A stretch of DNA of 47,247 nucleotides from CAIVAT01 sp037128705 (lineage in GTDB: Bacteria; Bacteroidota; Bacteroidia; Bacteroidales; FEN-979), in NCBI GenBank assembly GCA_037128705.1, contig JBAXVX010000033.1:1-47247 (forward strand), read 5' to 3'. The notes under the pieces are model-generated. The model saw only the letters and a program-made list of their open reading frames with translations. It was not told the DNA's origin and ran no database searches. Positions 16,457 to 24,487 of this stretch are shown here, one piece after another; the stretch's first letter is position 1; each line of letters opens with the position of its first letter. Position numbers and translations under genes: made by a program.

Positions 16457-17503
16457 ATGAACCGCTTACTCCTTTATAATATTTTGCTCATGTTTCGTAT
16501 TTCACAATTTCCCCTGATTTTTTCAGGATGTTTAATGATGATGCTCATCGGGTGCAGGCCGGCAAACCAAAGATTGAATGTGGATATTTCAAAGATCAGT
16601 GTTCCGGAGGTGAAAATTCACCGGTATGACCTGGACCTGTTTAAAGTCAGCCATTCCAATCTTAGTCTAGAGCTGGAGGCGTTGAAACCGGCTTACCGTT
16701 TTTTTCTTGATACAGACCTTGGAGATACGGCAAAACTTCGGGATTTGAAGGACTACCTGGAGAATCCAAGGAATATTGCCTTCCAGCAAGCGGTAGCCCG
16801 GCAATATAAAGAGGTTGATCAGTTGCAGAAGGATCTGACCCTGGCATTCACGCACTACCTCTTCTATTATCCAGGAAAGCCGATACCCAGGGTGTATGCT
16901 TACATTTCAGCCGGGGATTATGATTACCCGGTTCAACTGGCCGACAGTGTTTTGCTGATCGGGTTGGACAATTACCTGGGCAGGGAATTTAAGCCTTACG
17001 CCTCCGACGGACTCCCGGCCTACCGTATTGCCTTGATGAATCGCGAGAACATCCTTCCTGATTGCATGAGACTTTTGGTGGATGCAAACCATCCGGTTGA
17101 GCTTCCCGGGAATAACCTCCTGGAACAAATGATTCAATCCGGAAAAAGGCTCTATTTCATCGATGCCATGATCCCGCAAACCGAAGACAGGCTCAAAATC
17201 GGATACTCCGGGGTACAGTATGACTGGATTGCCGCGCATGAAGCCAATGTTTGGGCAGCTGTCATCGAAAACAGGTTGCTTTACACCACCGACGGGAAAC
17301 TGATACGATCGTTCATGGCCGACGGACCGTTTACTGCCGAATTCTCCAAAGATGCCCCCGCACGGCTTGGAGAATGGCTTGGATGGCACATCGTGAGAAA
17401 ATACATGGAAAACAATCCCAAAGTGACGCTGCACGATCTGATGGCAGAAAGGGATGCCCAGAAAATACTCAGCATGTCGGAATTTAAACCCGAGAAGGAA
17501 TGA
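16457..17503 (+). CDS. gldB: gliding motility lipoprotein GldB-like protein
   Basis: A 348-residue lipoprotein with a lipobox MLIGC (Cys33 as lipid-bearing residue). The ATG at 16490 would give a more usual 22-residue signal, so the true start may be there. The body matches the GldB family: EVKIHRYDLDLF, QKDLTLAFTHYLFYYPGKPIPRVYAYISAGDYDYPV, and a C-terminal LGEWLGWHIVRKYME. GldB is needed for gliding and T9SS function in Flavobacterium. In non-gliding Bacteroidota it is conserved without a clear role. The TGA stop lies in the first unit of a GAATGAC repeat. Confidence 0.85.
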   Translation: MNRLLLYNILLMFRISQFPLIFSGCLMMMLIGCRPANQRLNVDISKISVPEVKIHRYDLDLFKVSHSNLSLELEALKPAYRFFLDTDLGDTAKLRDLKDYLENPRNIAFQQAVARQYKEVDQLQKDLTLAFTHYLFYYPGKPIPRVYAYISAGDYDYPVQLADSVLLIGLDNYLGREFKPYASDGLPAYRIALMNRENILPDCMRLLVDANHPVELPGNNLLEQMIQSGKRLYFIDAMIPQTEDRLKIGYSGVQYDWIAAHEANVWAAVIENRLLYTTDGKLIRSFMADGPFTAEFSKDAPARLGEWLGWHIVRKYMENNPKVTLHDLMAERDAQKILSMSEFKPEKE

Positions 17504-17592
17504 CGAATGACCAATAACCAATGACCGATGACCAATTTATACCGTCACGCGTCACGATTTTCTTTGTCACGCGTCACGCGTCACCTGTCACG
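17498..17592. repeat. tandem repeats (GAATGAC and GTCACGC units) behind gldB
   Basis: Two blocks of 7-bp repeats fill much of the gap between gldB and comM. The first has units close to GAATGAC/CAATGAC (17498-17534). The second has GTCACGC units interrupted by ATTTTCTTT (17543-17592). The gldB stop codon is part of the first unit. Confidence 0.8.
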
Positions 17593-17669
17593 TTTTTTTT
17601 GTTCATAACTTTTCTTTTTTTTCATCCACCTTTTGTCTCTTTCCCTGATTAACCCTGAAAGGTTGTATC

Positions 17670-19208
17670 ATGCTGGTCAAGACTTTTGGCTGTGCTGTTT
17701 TTGGGATCAGGGCCATCACGGTAACCGTGGAGGTATACATGGACCAGGGAATCCAGTTTTTCATGGTGGGATTGCCTGACAATGCAGTGAAAGAGAGTCA
17801 CCAGCGCATCGAATCAGCACTTCGTACCAATGGCTACCGGATTCCCGGAAAAAAAATCATCATCAACATGGCTCCTGCCGATATCCGCAAGGAGGGATCA
17901 GCCTATGATCTCACCATTGCCATCGGCATCCTGGGAGCAAATGAGGTGATAAAGACCGGTAGGCTGGAGCAATACATGATCATGGGAGAGCTTTCGCTTG
18001 ATGGCGGACTTCTGCCGGTCAAAGGGGCATTGCCTATTGCAATTGAGGCGCGCAACAGGGGATTTAAAGGGATCCTTTTACCGGTGATGAATGCCCGGGA
18101 GGCTTCGATCGTGAGCGGACTGGAGGTTTATGGTGTGGCTACCCTGAAGGAGGTGATCGGGTTTTTCAATGAGACCGATACGCTTTTTCCGGCCAATGTA
18201 CCTGTTCTGGATGAGTTTACCAGGCAGGCACCACGCTATGAATGTGATTTTGCGGAGGTGCGCGGTCAGGAATGTATCAAAAGAGCCCTGGAGATTGCGG
18301 CGGCCGGAGGGCATAATGTTCTGTTAATTGGCCCTCCGGGTGCCGGAAAAACGATGCTGGCAAAAAGACTTCCCTCCATCCTTCCTCCCCTGAATCTCCA
18401 GGAGGCTGTGGAAACCACGAAAATTCATTCGGTCGCCGGCAAACTCGGGAGCCAGCGATCGCTGATTTCAACAAGACCATTCAGGGCGCCTCATCACACG
18501 ATTTCAGACATGGCACTCGTCGGGGGTGGCGGCATTCCCCAGCCGGGGGAGATTTCACTGGCTCACAATGGGGTGTTGTTCCTGGATGAACTGCCTGAAT
18601 TCAAGCGTTCAGTGCTGGAGGTACTGCGGCAGCCCATGGAGGATCGCGTGGTCACAATTTCACGGGCCAGGGCGACCCTCGAATATCCGGCCAGTTTCAT
18701 GCTGGTGGCTGCCATGAACCCCTGTCCCTGCGGCTATTATAACCATCCCGCCGTGCCCTGCCAGTGTGCTGGAGGGGAGGTCCAAAAATATATCAACAAG
18801 ATTTCGGGCCCCCTGTTCGACCGGATCGACATCCATATTGAAGTAACCCCGGTGGACTTTACAAAGCTGAGCGACAAACGGCCATCGGAACAAAGTAAAA
18901 CGATCCGCCAGCGGGTGACCAATGCAAGAAAAATACAGGAAAGGCGGTTCGCAGGGTTGCCGGGAATACACAGCAATGCCCAGATCCCGTCGCGGATGTT
19001 ACGGGACATTTGCAGGGTTGGGGAAGACGGCACCCTGTTGCTTAAAACAGCCATGGAAAGACTCGGACTTTCGGCCCGGGCCTACGACCGGATATTAAAG
19101 GTATCGAGAACCATCGCAGATATTGAATCCTCTGCAGATATTAAACTGGAACACCTCGCCGAGGCCATCAACTACCGCTCGCTTGACCGGGATAACTGGG
19201 GAAAATGA
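17670..19208 (+). CDS. YifB/ComM family Mg chelatase-like AAA+ ATPase
   Basis: A 512-residue AAA+ protein of the YifB/ComM family; ComM is a hexameric helicase that promotes branch migration during natural transformation. The N-terminal ChlI-like domain starts MLVKTFGCAVFGI and contains MAPADIRKEGSAYDL. Walker A GPPGAGKT is at residues 221-228. LFLDELPEF is Walker B, and the four-cysteine cluster in NPCPCGYYNHPAVPCQC is typical. The C-terminal domain ends YRSLDRDNW. The length is normal. Transcription stands alone, between repeats upstream and the convergent prenyltransferase gene downstream. Confidence 0.95.
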   Translation: MLVKTFGCAVFGIRAITVTVEVYMDQGIQFFMVGLPDNAVKESHQRIESALRTNGYRIPGKKIIINMAPADIRKEGSAYDLTIAIGILGANEVIKTGRLEQYMIMGELSLDGGLLPVKGALPIAIEARNRGFKGILLPVMNAREASIVSGLEVYGVATLKEVIGFFNETDTLFPANVPVLDEFTRQAPRYECDFAEVRGQECIKRALEIAAAGGHNVLLIGPPGAGKTMLAKRLPSILPPLNLQEAVETTKIHSVAGKLGSQRSLISTRPFRAPHHTISDMALVGGGGIPQPGEISLAHNGVLFLDELPEFKRSVLEVLRQPMEDRVVTISRARATLEYPASFMLVAAMNPCPCGYYNHPAVPCQCAGGEVQKYINKISGPLFDRIDIHIEVTPVDFTKLSDKRPSEQSKTIRQRVTNARKIQERRFAGLPGIHSNAQIPSRMLRDICRVGEDGTLLLKTAMERLGLSARAYDRILKVSRTIADIESSADIKLEHLAEAINYRSLDRDNWGK

Positions 19209-19223
19209 AAACTGGTTAAGGAA

Positions 19224-20093
19224 TCAGCCAAGGAAAAGATCGGCAATGACAAAACAGGCAAAAATAACGGAAGCCATTCCGTTCATGGTGGCAAAGGCGA
19301 GATTGACCCTCGAGATATCCCCCGGCTTTACGATCAGATGTTCATAACACAAAAGGAGGGAGAAGATCGCGGCCCCGATCCAATAGAGGTGCCCTAAATT
19401 TCCGTGGATGCCGCCAAACACAACCAGTCCGATGGCCATCAAATGAAAAAGGGCCGACAGAACAAGCGCATTTCGTTTCCCAAGGAAAACAGGGAGAGAT
19501 TTCAGATTTTCCGATTTGTCAAAATCGATATCCTGCAGCGCGTACAAAATGTCGAATCCGGCGACCCAGAAGATCACCGTGAAGGAATAGATGAGCGGAA
19601 GCAGCTCGAACCTGGCCGCTACAGCAAGATAGGCCCCGATGGGAGCCAGGGCAAGCCCAAGCCCGAGGAATAGATGCGAAAGATAGGTGAACCGCTTGGT
19701 AAGGCTGTAACCCAGCACAATCATCAGCGCAACAGGTGAAAGGATGAAACAAAGGAAGTTCAGAAAGTAGGCCGACAGAATAAACAGCAGGGCATTGATG
19801 ATCACGAAAATCATGGCCGATTTTGGATGAATGATGGCTCGCGGGATTTCGCGTAAAGCCGTACGGGGGTTTTTTTTATCGAACTCCCGGTCAACATACC
19901 GGTTAAATCCCATCGCCGCATTGCGGGCGAAAAGAACACACAGCAACACCAGCAGCAACATGCGGATGCTCAGGTTCTCTCCATTTGATTTCACTGCCAG
20001 GAAAAAACCGATCATGGCAAAAGGCAAAGAAAAGATAGTATGGCTGATTTTAACGAGAGAAAAATAATCTTTGATCTTTACACTGTTCCCCAT
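19224..20093 (-). CDS. UbiA family prenyltransferase (4-hydroxybenzoate polyprenyltransferase type)
   Basis: An integral membrane enzyme that attaches a polyprenyl chain to an aromatic ring, here presumably in menaquinone synthesis. The first aspartate-rich motif NRYVDREFDKKNPRT and the second, DIDFDKSENLKSLP, are both intact, and there are about eight membrane helices. It is closest to the class annotated as 4-hydroxybenzoate polyprenyltransferase, which in organisms without ubiquinone may be the futalosine-pathway enzyme MqnP. I choose the ATG at 20093: the alternative at 20120 would lie upstream of the transcript start predicted from the -7 box at 20118-20125. Confidence 0.88.
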   Translation of the reverse strand: MGNSVKIKDYFSLVKISHTIFSLPFAMIGFFLAVKSNGENLSIRMLLLVLLCVLFARNAAMGFNRYVDREFDKKNPRTALREIPRAIIHPKSAMIFVIINALLFILSAYFLNFLCFILSPVALMIVLGYSLTKRFTYLSHLFLGLGLALAPIGAYLAVAARFELLPLIYSFTVIFWVAGFDILYALQDIDFDKSENLKSLPVFLGKRNALVLSALFHLMAIGLVVFGGIHGNLGHLYWIGAAIFSLLLCYEHLIVKPGDISRVNLAFATMNGMASVIFACFVIADLFLG

Positions 20094-20117
20094 CGGCGCC
20101 CCTGCTGAATTTTGAGA

Positions 20118-20125
20118 CAAAGTTA
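20118..20125 (-). promoter_or_regulatory. -7 promoter box TAACTTTG for the prenyltransferase gene
   Basis: On the minus strand TAACTTTG matches TAnnTTTG. The transcript would start near 20111, so translation must begin at the internal ATG at 20093. No clear -33 element is seen. Confidence 0.5.
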
Positions 20126-20160
20126 GTAATTTGTAACTATTTCTTTATAGGATCGTCCAA

Positions 20161-20191
20161 CTTGTTTTTCCGGGGATTTACGCTAATTTTG
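20161..20191 (+). promoter_or_regulatory. promoter of the methyltransferase gene (TTG-N19-TAATTTTG)
   Basis: TTG at 20162-20164, a 19-base spacer and TAATTTTG (20184-20191) match the Bacteroidota consensus. The leader before the ATG at 20211 would be only about 12 bases. It is back to back with the prenyltransferase promoter. Confidence 0.65.
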
Positions 20192-20210
20192 TTGCTTTAT
20201 TTATATATGT

Positions 20211-21005
20211 ATGAGCAGACAGGTTGAAGCTGTTGTTGGTTATCTGAAACATTCATTCAGCGTACAATCAAAATACCATATTCACTCACCTTTTGTTTTT
20301 GACTTTTACAGTAAGGTCCTGCAGAACGGTCAGCATTATCCCCAGTACAGGGTGGTGAACAGGCTGCGCCGGGAACTTGAGACTGTGTCGAGGTTCATCA
20401 AGCGGAAGGATCTGGGAGTGAACGGCAAGAATTATCCCGGTGATCAAAGGTTTGTCAGGGTAAAGGATATCGTGCATCATTCCTCCGTGAACCGGAAAAA
20501 TGGTGAACTTTTATTCAGGCTTATCCGGCATTACAAGCCTTCTTCAATCCTGGAACTGGGAACTTCGCTGGGCCTCAGCGCGATATACTTCGGACTTGCA
20601 GCCCCCGAAAGCAGGATCATCACCATCGAAGGTTGCATTGATTCGGTCAACCTGGCTCATGAGAACTTTGAGAAGGCCGGCCTCAAAAATGTCAGGGTTA
20701 TTACCGGCAACTTTGACGAAAAACTTTCCCAGGCCCTGGCCGAAATGCCATCGCCCGATCTTGTGTTTATCGATGGCAATCCGAAAAAGGAACCCACCCT
20801 GGCATATTTCGAACAATGCCTGCAACATATTAACCCCGGAACCGTTTTAATTATTGATGATATTCATAGGTCACGTGAGATGACCGAAGCCTGGAATACC
20901 ATCTGCGCCCATCCCCGGGTTAAAGTCAGCATCGATATCTATTGCATGGGGATTGTTTTTTTCAAGGAAGAATTAAGTAAAGAAGATTTCGTATTACGTT
21001 ATTAA
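20211..21005 (+). CDS. class I SAM-dependent methyltransferase (O-methyltransferase-like)
   Basis: A 264-residue methyltransferase of unknown substrate. The SAM-binding Rossmann core is in the C-terminal half: ILELGTSLGLSAIYFG is motif I (about residues 115-130), IITIEG is motif II, and DLVFIDGNPKK and VLIIDDIHRS follow. The N-terminal 100 residues (KYHIHSPFVFDFYSKVLQ) are characteristic of a Bacteroidota group. The pattern resembles small-molecule O-methyltransferases of the catechol type. An ABC ATPase gene begins 12 bases after its stop, and the two may be co-transcribed. Confidence 0.85.
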   Translation: MSRQVEAVVGYLKHSFSVQSKYHIHSPFVFDFYSKVLQNGQHYPQYRVVNRLRRELETVSRFIKRKDLGVNGKNYPGDQRFVRVKDIVHHSSVNRKNGELLFRLIRHYKPSSILELGTSLGLSAIYFGLAAPESRIITIEGCIDSVNLAHENFEKAGLKNVRVITGNFDEKLSQALAEMPSPDLVFIDGNPKKEPTLAYFEQCLQHINPGTVLIIDDIHRSREMTEAWNTICAHPRVKVSIDIYCMGIVFFKEELSKEDFVLRY

Positions 21006-21017
21006 TATTGATTATTC

Positions 21018-21752
21018 ATGGAAAATGAAGTCATCCGTCTCGAAAAGATCGTAAAGAACTACAAGATCGGAACCATACTGGTAGAGGCATTACGCGAGGT
21101 CTCCCTCGTCATCGGGAAAAACGAGTTTGTTGCTTTGATGGGACCTTCGGGATCCGGGAAATCAACCCTGATGAATATCCTTGGGTGCCTCGATACCCCG
21201 ACCAGCGGAAATTATTTACTGAATGGGGAGGATGTAAGCAAGATGGATGACAATGCTCTTGCCGAGATCAGGAACCGCCAGATCGGATTTGTATTTCAGA
21301 CTTTCAACCTGCTGCCCCGTTCCACCGCGCTGGAAAATGTGATGCTCCCGCTGATTTATGCCGGGATTGGCAAAGTAAAACGGATGGAAATTGCGCAGGA
21401 AACACTCAAGGAGGTGAGACTTGCTGACAGGATGGCGCATAAGCCCAATGAATTGTCGGGAGGTCAGCGTCAGCGCGTAGCCATCGCCCGTGCACTCGTA
21501 AACCACCCGGCCATTATTCTTGCAGATGAACCAACCGGGAACCTTGATTCCAAAACTTCCATCGAAATTCTGGGATTACTTGAAGAGATCCATAAGGTAG
21601 GCAATACGGTGATCATTGTTACCCACGAAGAGGATATCGCGCAGCATGCTCACCGCATCATCCGTTTGATGGATGGCAGGATCAGTACGGATGAACCCAA
21701 TAAGCATATTAAAACCATTGCCGATTATAATCTCAGCCCGGTTGTTTTGTGA
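21018..21752 (+). CDS. ABC transporter ATP-binding protein (LolD/MacB type)
   Basis: A 244-residue ATPase subunit. Walker A GPSGSGKST (42-50), Q-loop QTFNLL (94-99), signature LSGGQ (146-150) and Walker B with ILADEPTGNLDS (167-178) are all intact. DEPTGNLDS and the overall pattern place it with the LolD/MacB/FtsE-like family, which drive mechanotransmission-type exporters rather than importers. No permease gene is adjacent: the next gene is a sugar kinase. Its membrane partner must therefore be encoded elsewhere. Confidence 0.92.
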   Translation: MENEVIRLEKIVKNYKIGTILVEALREVSLVIGKNEFVALMGPSGSGKSTLMNILGCLDTPTSGNYLLNGEDVSKMDDNALAEIRNRQIGFVFQTFNLLPRSTALENVMLPLIYAGIGKVKRMEIAQETLKEVRLADRMAHKPNELSGGQRQRVAIARALVNHPAIILADEPTGNLDSKTSIEILGLLEEIHKVGNTVIIVTHEEDIAQHAHRIIRLMDGRISTDEPNKHIKTIADYNLSPVVL

Positions 21753-21789
21753 AAACAGGCTGATTCCGGCCGGTTAAAATATAAAATGA

Positions 21790-22797
21790 ATGCCTAAAGA
21801 AAACAGATACAAAAAACTTTTTGCAGATTTCAACCAGCTCAATGTCATGGTTATAGGTGATGTGATGGTTGACTCCTACCTGTGGGGCAAGGTTGAACGG
21901 ATCTCACCGGAGGCGCCCATTCCGATTGTCGCTTTACGCAAGCGGGAGCACCGCATGGGCGGAGCCGCCAACGTAGCCATGAACATCCGGTCGCTCGGGG
22001 CCAATCCAATCCTTTGTTCGGTGATTGGAACCGACGACAAGGGAGATCAGTTCCTTGATCTGCTGAAGAAGGAGAAAATTGATGATGCCGGGATTGTGCG
22101 CAGTACACGACGCATCACCACCACCAAATTCAGGATTTTTGGAAATGCATTTCAGATGTTGCGGGTGGATGAGGAGATGGATAACGATCTGGTGCAGGCT
22201 GATTATCTTACGCTGATCCGCGTTATTGAGCAGATCATGAGGAAGGTGAAAATCGATTGTATCATTTTCCAGGATTATGACAAAGGGGTCATTACCGCCA
22301 GGCTGATCAAAGAGGTTGTTAAACGTGCGAAAACTGCAAACATTCCCGTCACGGTTGACCCCAAGAAAAAGAATTTCATGGATTATCACCAGGTTACCCT
22401 TTTCAAACCCAACCTGAAGGAGATGAAAGAGGGTTTATCCCTTGACGACGATCTTCGTGACAAGCCTGCTGTGATCGAAGCAGCGCAGAAGCTTTGCAAT
22501 TTGCTGGGTTGCAAGTATGTACTCACAACCATGTCGGAAAAGGGGGTTATGATCAGCATGAAGGATCAGCCTGAAGAACCAAATATCTTCATCCCGGCCC
22601 ATATGCGCATGATATCCGATGTTTCTGGAGCAGGAGACACGGTGATCAGTGTGGCATCCCTGTGCCTCGCCCTTGAATGTACCCCCTATGAGGTGGCCTT
22701 TATTTCAAACCTCGCCGGGGGCCTTGTTTGCGAGGAGGTCGGTGTTGTCCCCATCAACAAGGAAAAACTTTTTAAGGAGGTGCTGACGCTCCTTTAA
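21790..22797 (+). CDS. PfkB family carbohydrate kinase, heptose-7-phosphate kinase (HldE N-domain) type
   Basis: A ribokinase-fold kinase of 335 residues. It resembles the kinase half of HldE/RfaE, which phosphorylates D-glycero-D-manno-heptose 7-phosphate on the way to ADP-heptose. Signatures: VIGDVMVDSYLWGKVERISPE at the N-terminus, GGAANVAMN (57-65) for substrate binding, VDPKKKNF, and the catalytic GAGD (280-283, base D283). The cytidylyltransferase half of bifunctional HldE is absent, so this is a stand-alone kinase. Substrate assignment is by family resemblance. It lies 37 bases after the ABC ATPase gene. Confidence 0.85.
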   Translation: MPKENRYKKLFADFNQLNVMVIGDVMVDSYLWGKVERISPEAPIPIVALRKREHRMGGAANVAMNIRSLGANPILCSVIGTDDKGDQFLDLLKKEKIDDAGIVRSTRRITTTKFRIFGNAFQMLRVDEEMDNDLVQADYLTLIRVIEQIMRKVKIDCIIFQDYDKGVITARLIKEVVKRAKTANIPVTVDPKKKNFMDYHQVTLFKPNLKEMKEGLSLDDDLRDKPAVIEAAQKLCNLLGCKYVLTTMSEKGVMISMKDQPEEPNIFIPAHMRMISDVSGAGDTVISVASLCLALECTPYEVAFISNLAGGLVCEEVGVVPINKEKLFKEVLTLL

Positions 22798-22830
22798 CAA
22801 ATCCTGTTTCACCTCACCTGACAGAATCCC

Positions 22831-24042
22831 ATGACGAGAGATGCCGATGTTATTGTTGTTGGTGCCGGTCCTGCCGGATCAATGGCTGCATATGAACTCG
22901 CCCGCCGGGGGATCTCGGTCCTGATATTGGAAAAATCGACATTTCCCCGATATAAGGTATGTGGCGCAGGGTTGACCCATAAAATTCTGCATGAGATTCC
23001 ATATGATATATCTCAGGTTTTTGAAACCCGGGTGTATACAATTGTGTTTTCAAGGGGTTTCAAAGAGGTGTTTGCCAGGACTGCTTCCGAACCCATGATT
23101 TATTGTACCATGCGGGATAAACTCGATGCATTTATGCTTGAGAAAGCTGTTGCCGCAGGGGCCCGGGTTCAATTTGGAGAGCGGGTTACCGGTGTAACGC
23201 AGGATTCCAAATCTGCCTCAGTGTTCACACAATCGGGGGTTTTTCACGCAAGTCTTTTGATAGGGGCCGATGGTGCTTCAAGTGTCGTGGGCCGGTCAGC
23301 CGGTTTACGCGATCATATGATGCCCGGACTTGCCTGGGAGGCCGAAGTCATGGCCGATGCCGATACGGTCAAAGCTTTTTCAAAAACCGTATTTCTGGAT
23401 TGGGGGGCCTTCCCCGGCGGATATGGCTGGGTTTTTCCGAAGGGGGACCACTTTTCTATCGGGGTAGGCGGTCCTGCAAGCCTTTCGAAATGGATGATGC
23501 CCTATTATCATAATTTTCTTCAGTACCTGGATGCCGGGTCAGGTATGCACATTCATGAGACCATGTCGCTGAAATCCTGGCCAATTCCTGTGCGAATAAA
23601 AAAGAGCAATTTTCATTCAGGCCGGATCATGGTGGCAGGCGACGCCGGGGGATTGACCGATCCATTGACCGGTGAGGGGATCTATTATGCCATCCGAAGC
23701 GGAAAACTGGCTGCTGCTGCGTGTTCGGAATATCTGCAGTCGCATAAACCTTCACTTGCTTCCTACTCCCGATCAGTGAATGATGAATTAATGAATGAAC
23801 TGGGAGAGGCGAACCATATCAAATTTGTTTTCAATACGGCGCCGATGAAGATTCACACCTTTGTGCGCGACAGCGACCGCGCCTGGCGTGCCTTTGGGAA
23901 GGTTCTTCGGGGCGAGCGATGGTATGCCGATGTAAAGATGGGCTTTGGGAAATGGAAAATTTTATGGGGAGCAGCCTGCCTGATCTCCAAATGGATTTCA
24001 GGTATCAAAGAAAAAAGGTTTTCGCTGAGAGGTTTTAAATAG
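22831..24042 (+). CDS. geranylgeranyl reductase family FAD-dependent oxidoreductase
   Basis: A 403-residue flavoprotein of the geranylgeranyl reductase family, which reduces isoprenoid double bonds (for example in quinone side chains or lipids). The N-terminal FAD Rossmann motif is VVGAGPAGSMAAYELARRG (about 6-24), followed by FPRYKVCGAGL, whose cysteine is usual in the family. GDAGGLTDPLTGEGIYYAI is the second FAD motif. The substrate cannot be told. It follows the kinase gene by 33 bases and its 3' end overlaps the convergent yqeY gene by 8 bases. Confidence 0.88.
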   Translation: MTRDADVIVVGAGPAGSMAAYELARRGISVLILEKSTFPRYKVCGAGLTHKILHEIPYDISQVFETRVYTIVFSRGFKEVFARTASEPMIYCTMRDKLDAFMLEKAVAAGARVQFGERVTGVTQDSKSASVFTQSGVFHASLLIGADGASSVVGRSAGLRDHMMPGLAWEAEVMADADTVKAFSKTVFLDWGAFPGGYGWVFPKGDHFSIGVGGPASLSKWMMPYYHNFLQYLDAGSGMHIHETMSLKSWPIPVRIKKSNFHSGRIMVAGDAGGLTDPLTGEGIYYAIRSGKLAAAACSEYLQSHKPSLASYSRSVNDELMNELGEANHIKFVFNTAPMKIHTFVRDSDRAWRAFGKVLRGERWYADVKMGFGKWKILWGAACLISKWISGIKEKRFSLRGFK

Positions 24043-24487
24043 CCAGCAGTTTTTTCACAATGCCCGAGATCATCTTGTTGTCGGCTTTCCCGGCCAGCTC
24101 CTTTGTTGCCAATCCCATCACCTTGCCCATGTCCTTGATGGAGGTCGCGCCTGCATCGACGACAATTTTTCTGATCATTTCGGTAACTTCGGCTTCAGAA
24201 AGTTGTTTCGGAAGATAGGTTTCGATGATGGAGACATCATAAAGCTCTTTCTCAGCAAGATCTTCGCGTTTGGCCCCGAGATAAATGTCGGCTGATTCGC
24301 GCCGCTGCTTGACCAGTTTCTGAAGGATTTTAAGTTCAGTCTCTTCGGTCACTTCGCCGGTGAAGCCCTCTTTGGTCTTTTCGAGCAGTAAAGCTGCCTT
24401 CACGGCCCTCAGTGCTTCAAGTTTCCTGGCATCCCGGGCCAGCATGGCCGCCTTGATGTCATCGTTAATTTTAAGCTCAAGGCTCAT
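24035..24487 (-). CDS. GatB/YqeY domain-containing protein
   Basis: A 150-residue YqeY-family protein, related to the tail domain of GatB and thought to bind tRNA; its precise role is unsettled. Typical pieces are MSLELKINDDIKAAMLARDARKLEALRAVKAAL, KLVKQRRESAD and the C-terminal DMGKVMGLATKELAGKADNKMI. It starts at the base after the ftsZ stop codon, so it is surely in the same transcript. It closes the dcw cluster in this genome. Confidence 0.92.
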   Translation of the reverse strand: MSLELKINDDIKAAMLARDARKLEALRAVKAALLLEKTKEGFTGEVTEETELKILQKLVKQRRESADIYLGAKREDLAEKELYDVSIIETYLPKQLSEAEVTEMIRKIVVDAGATSIKDMGKVMGLATKELAGKADNKMISGIVKKLLAI

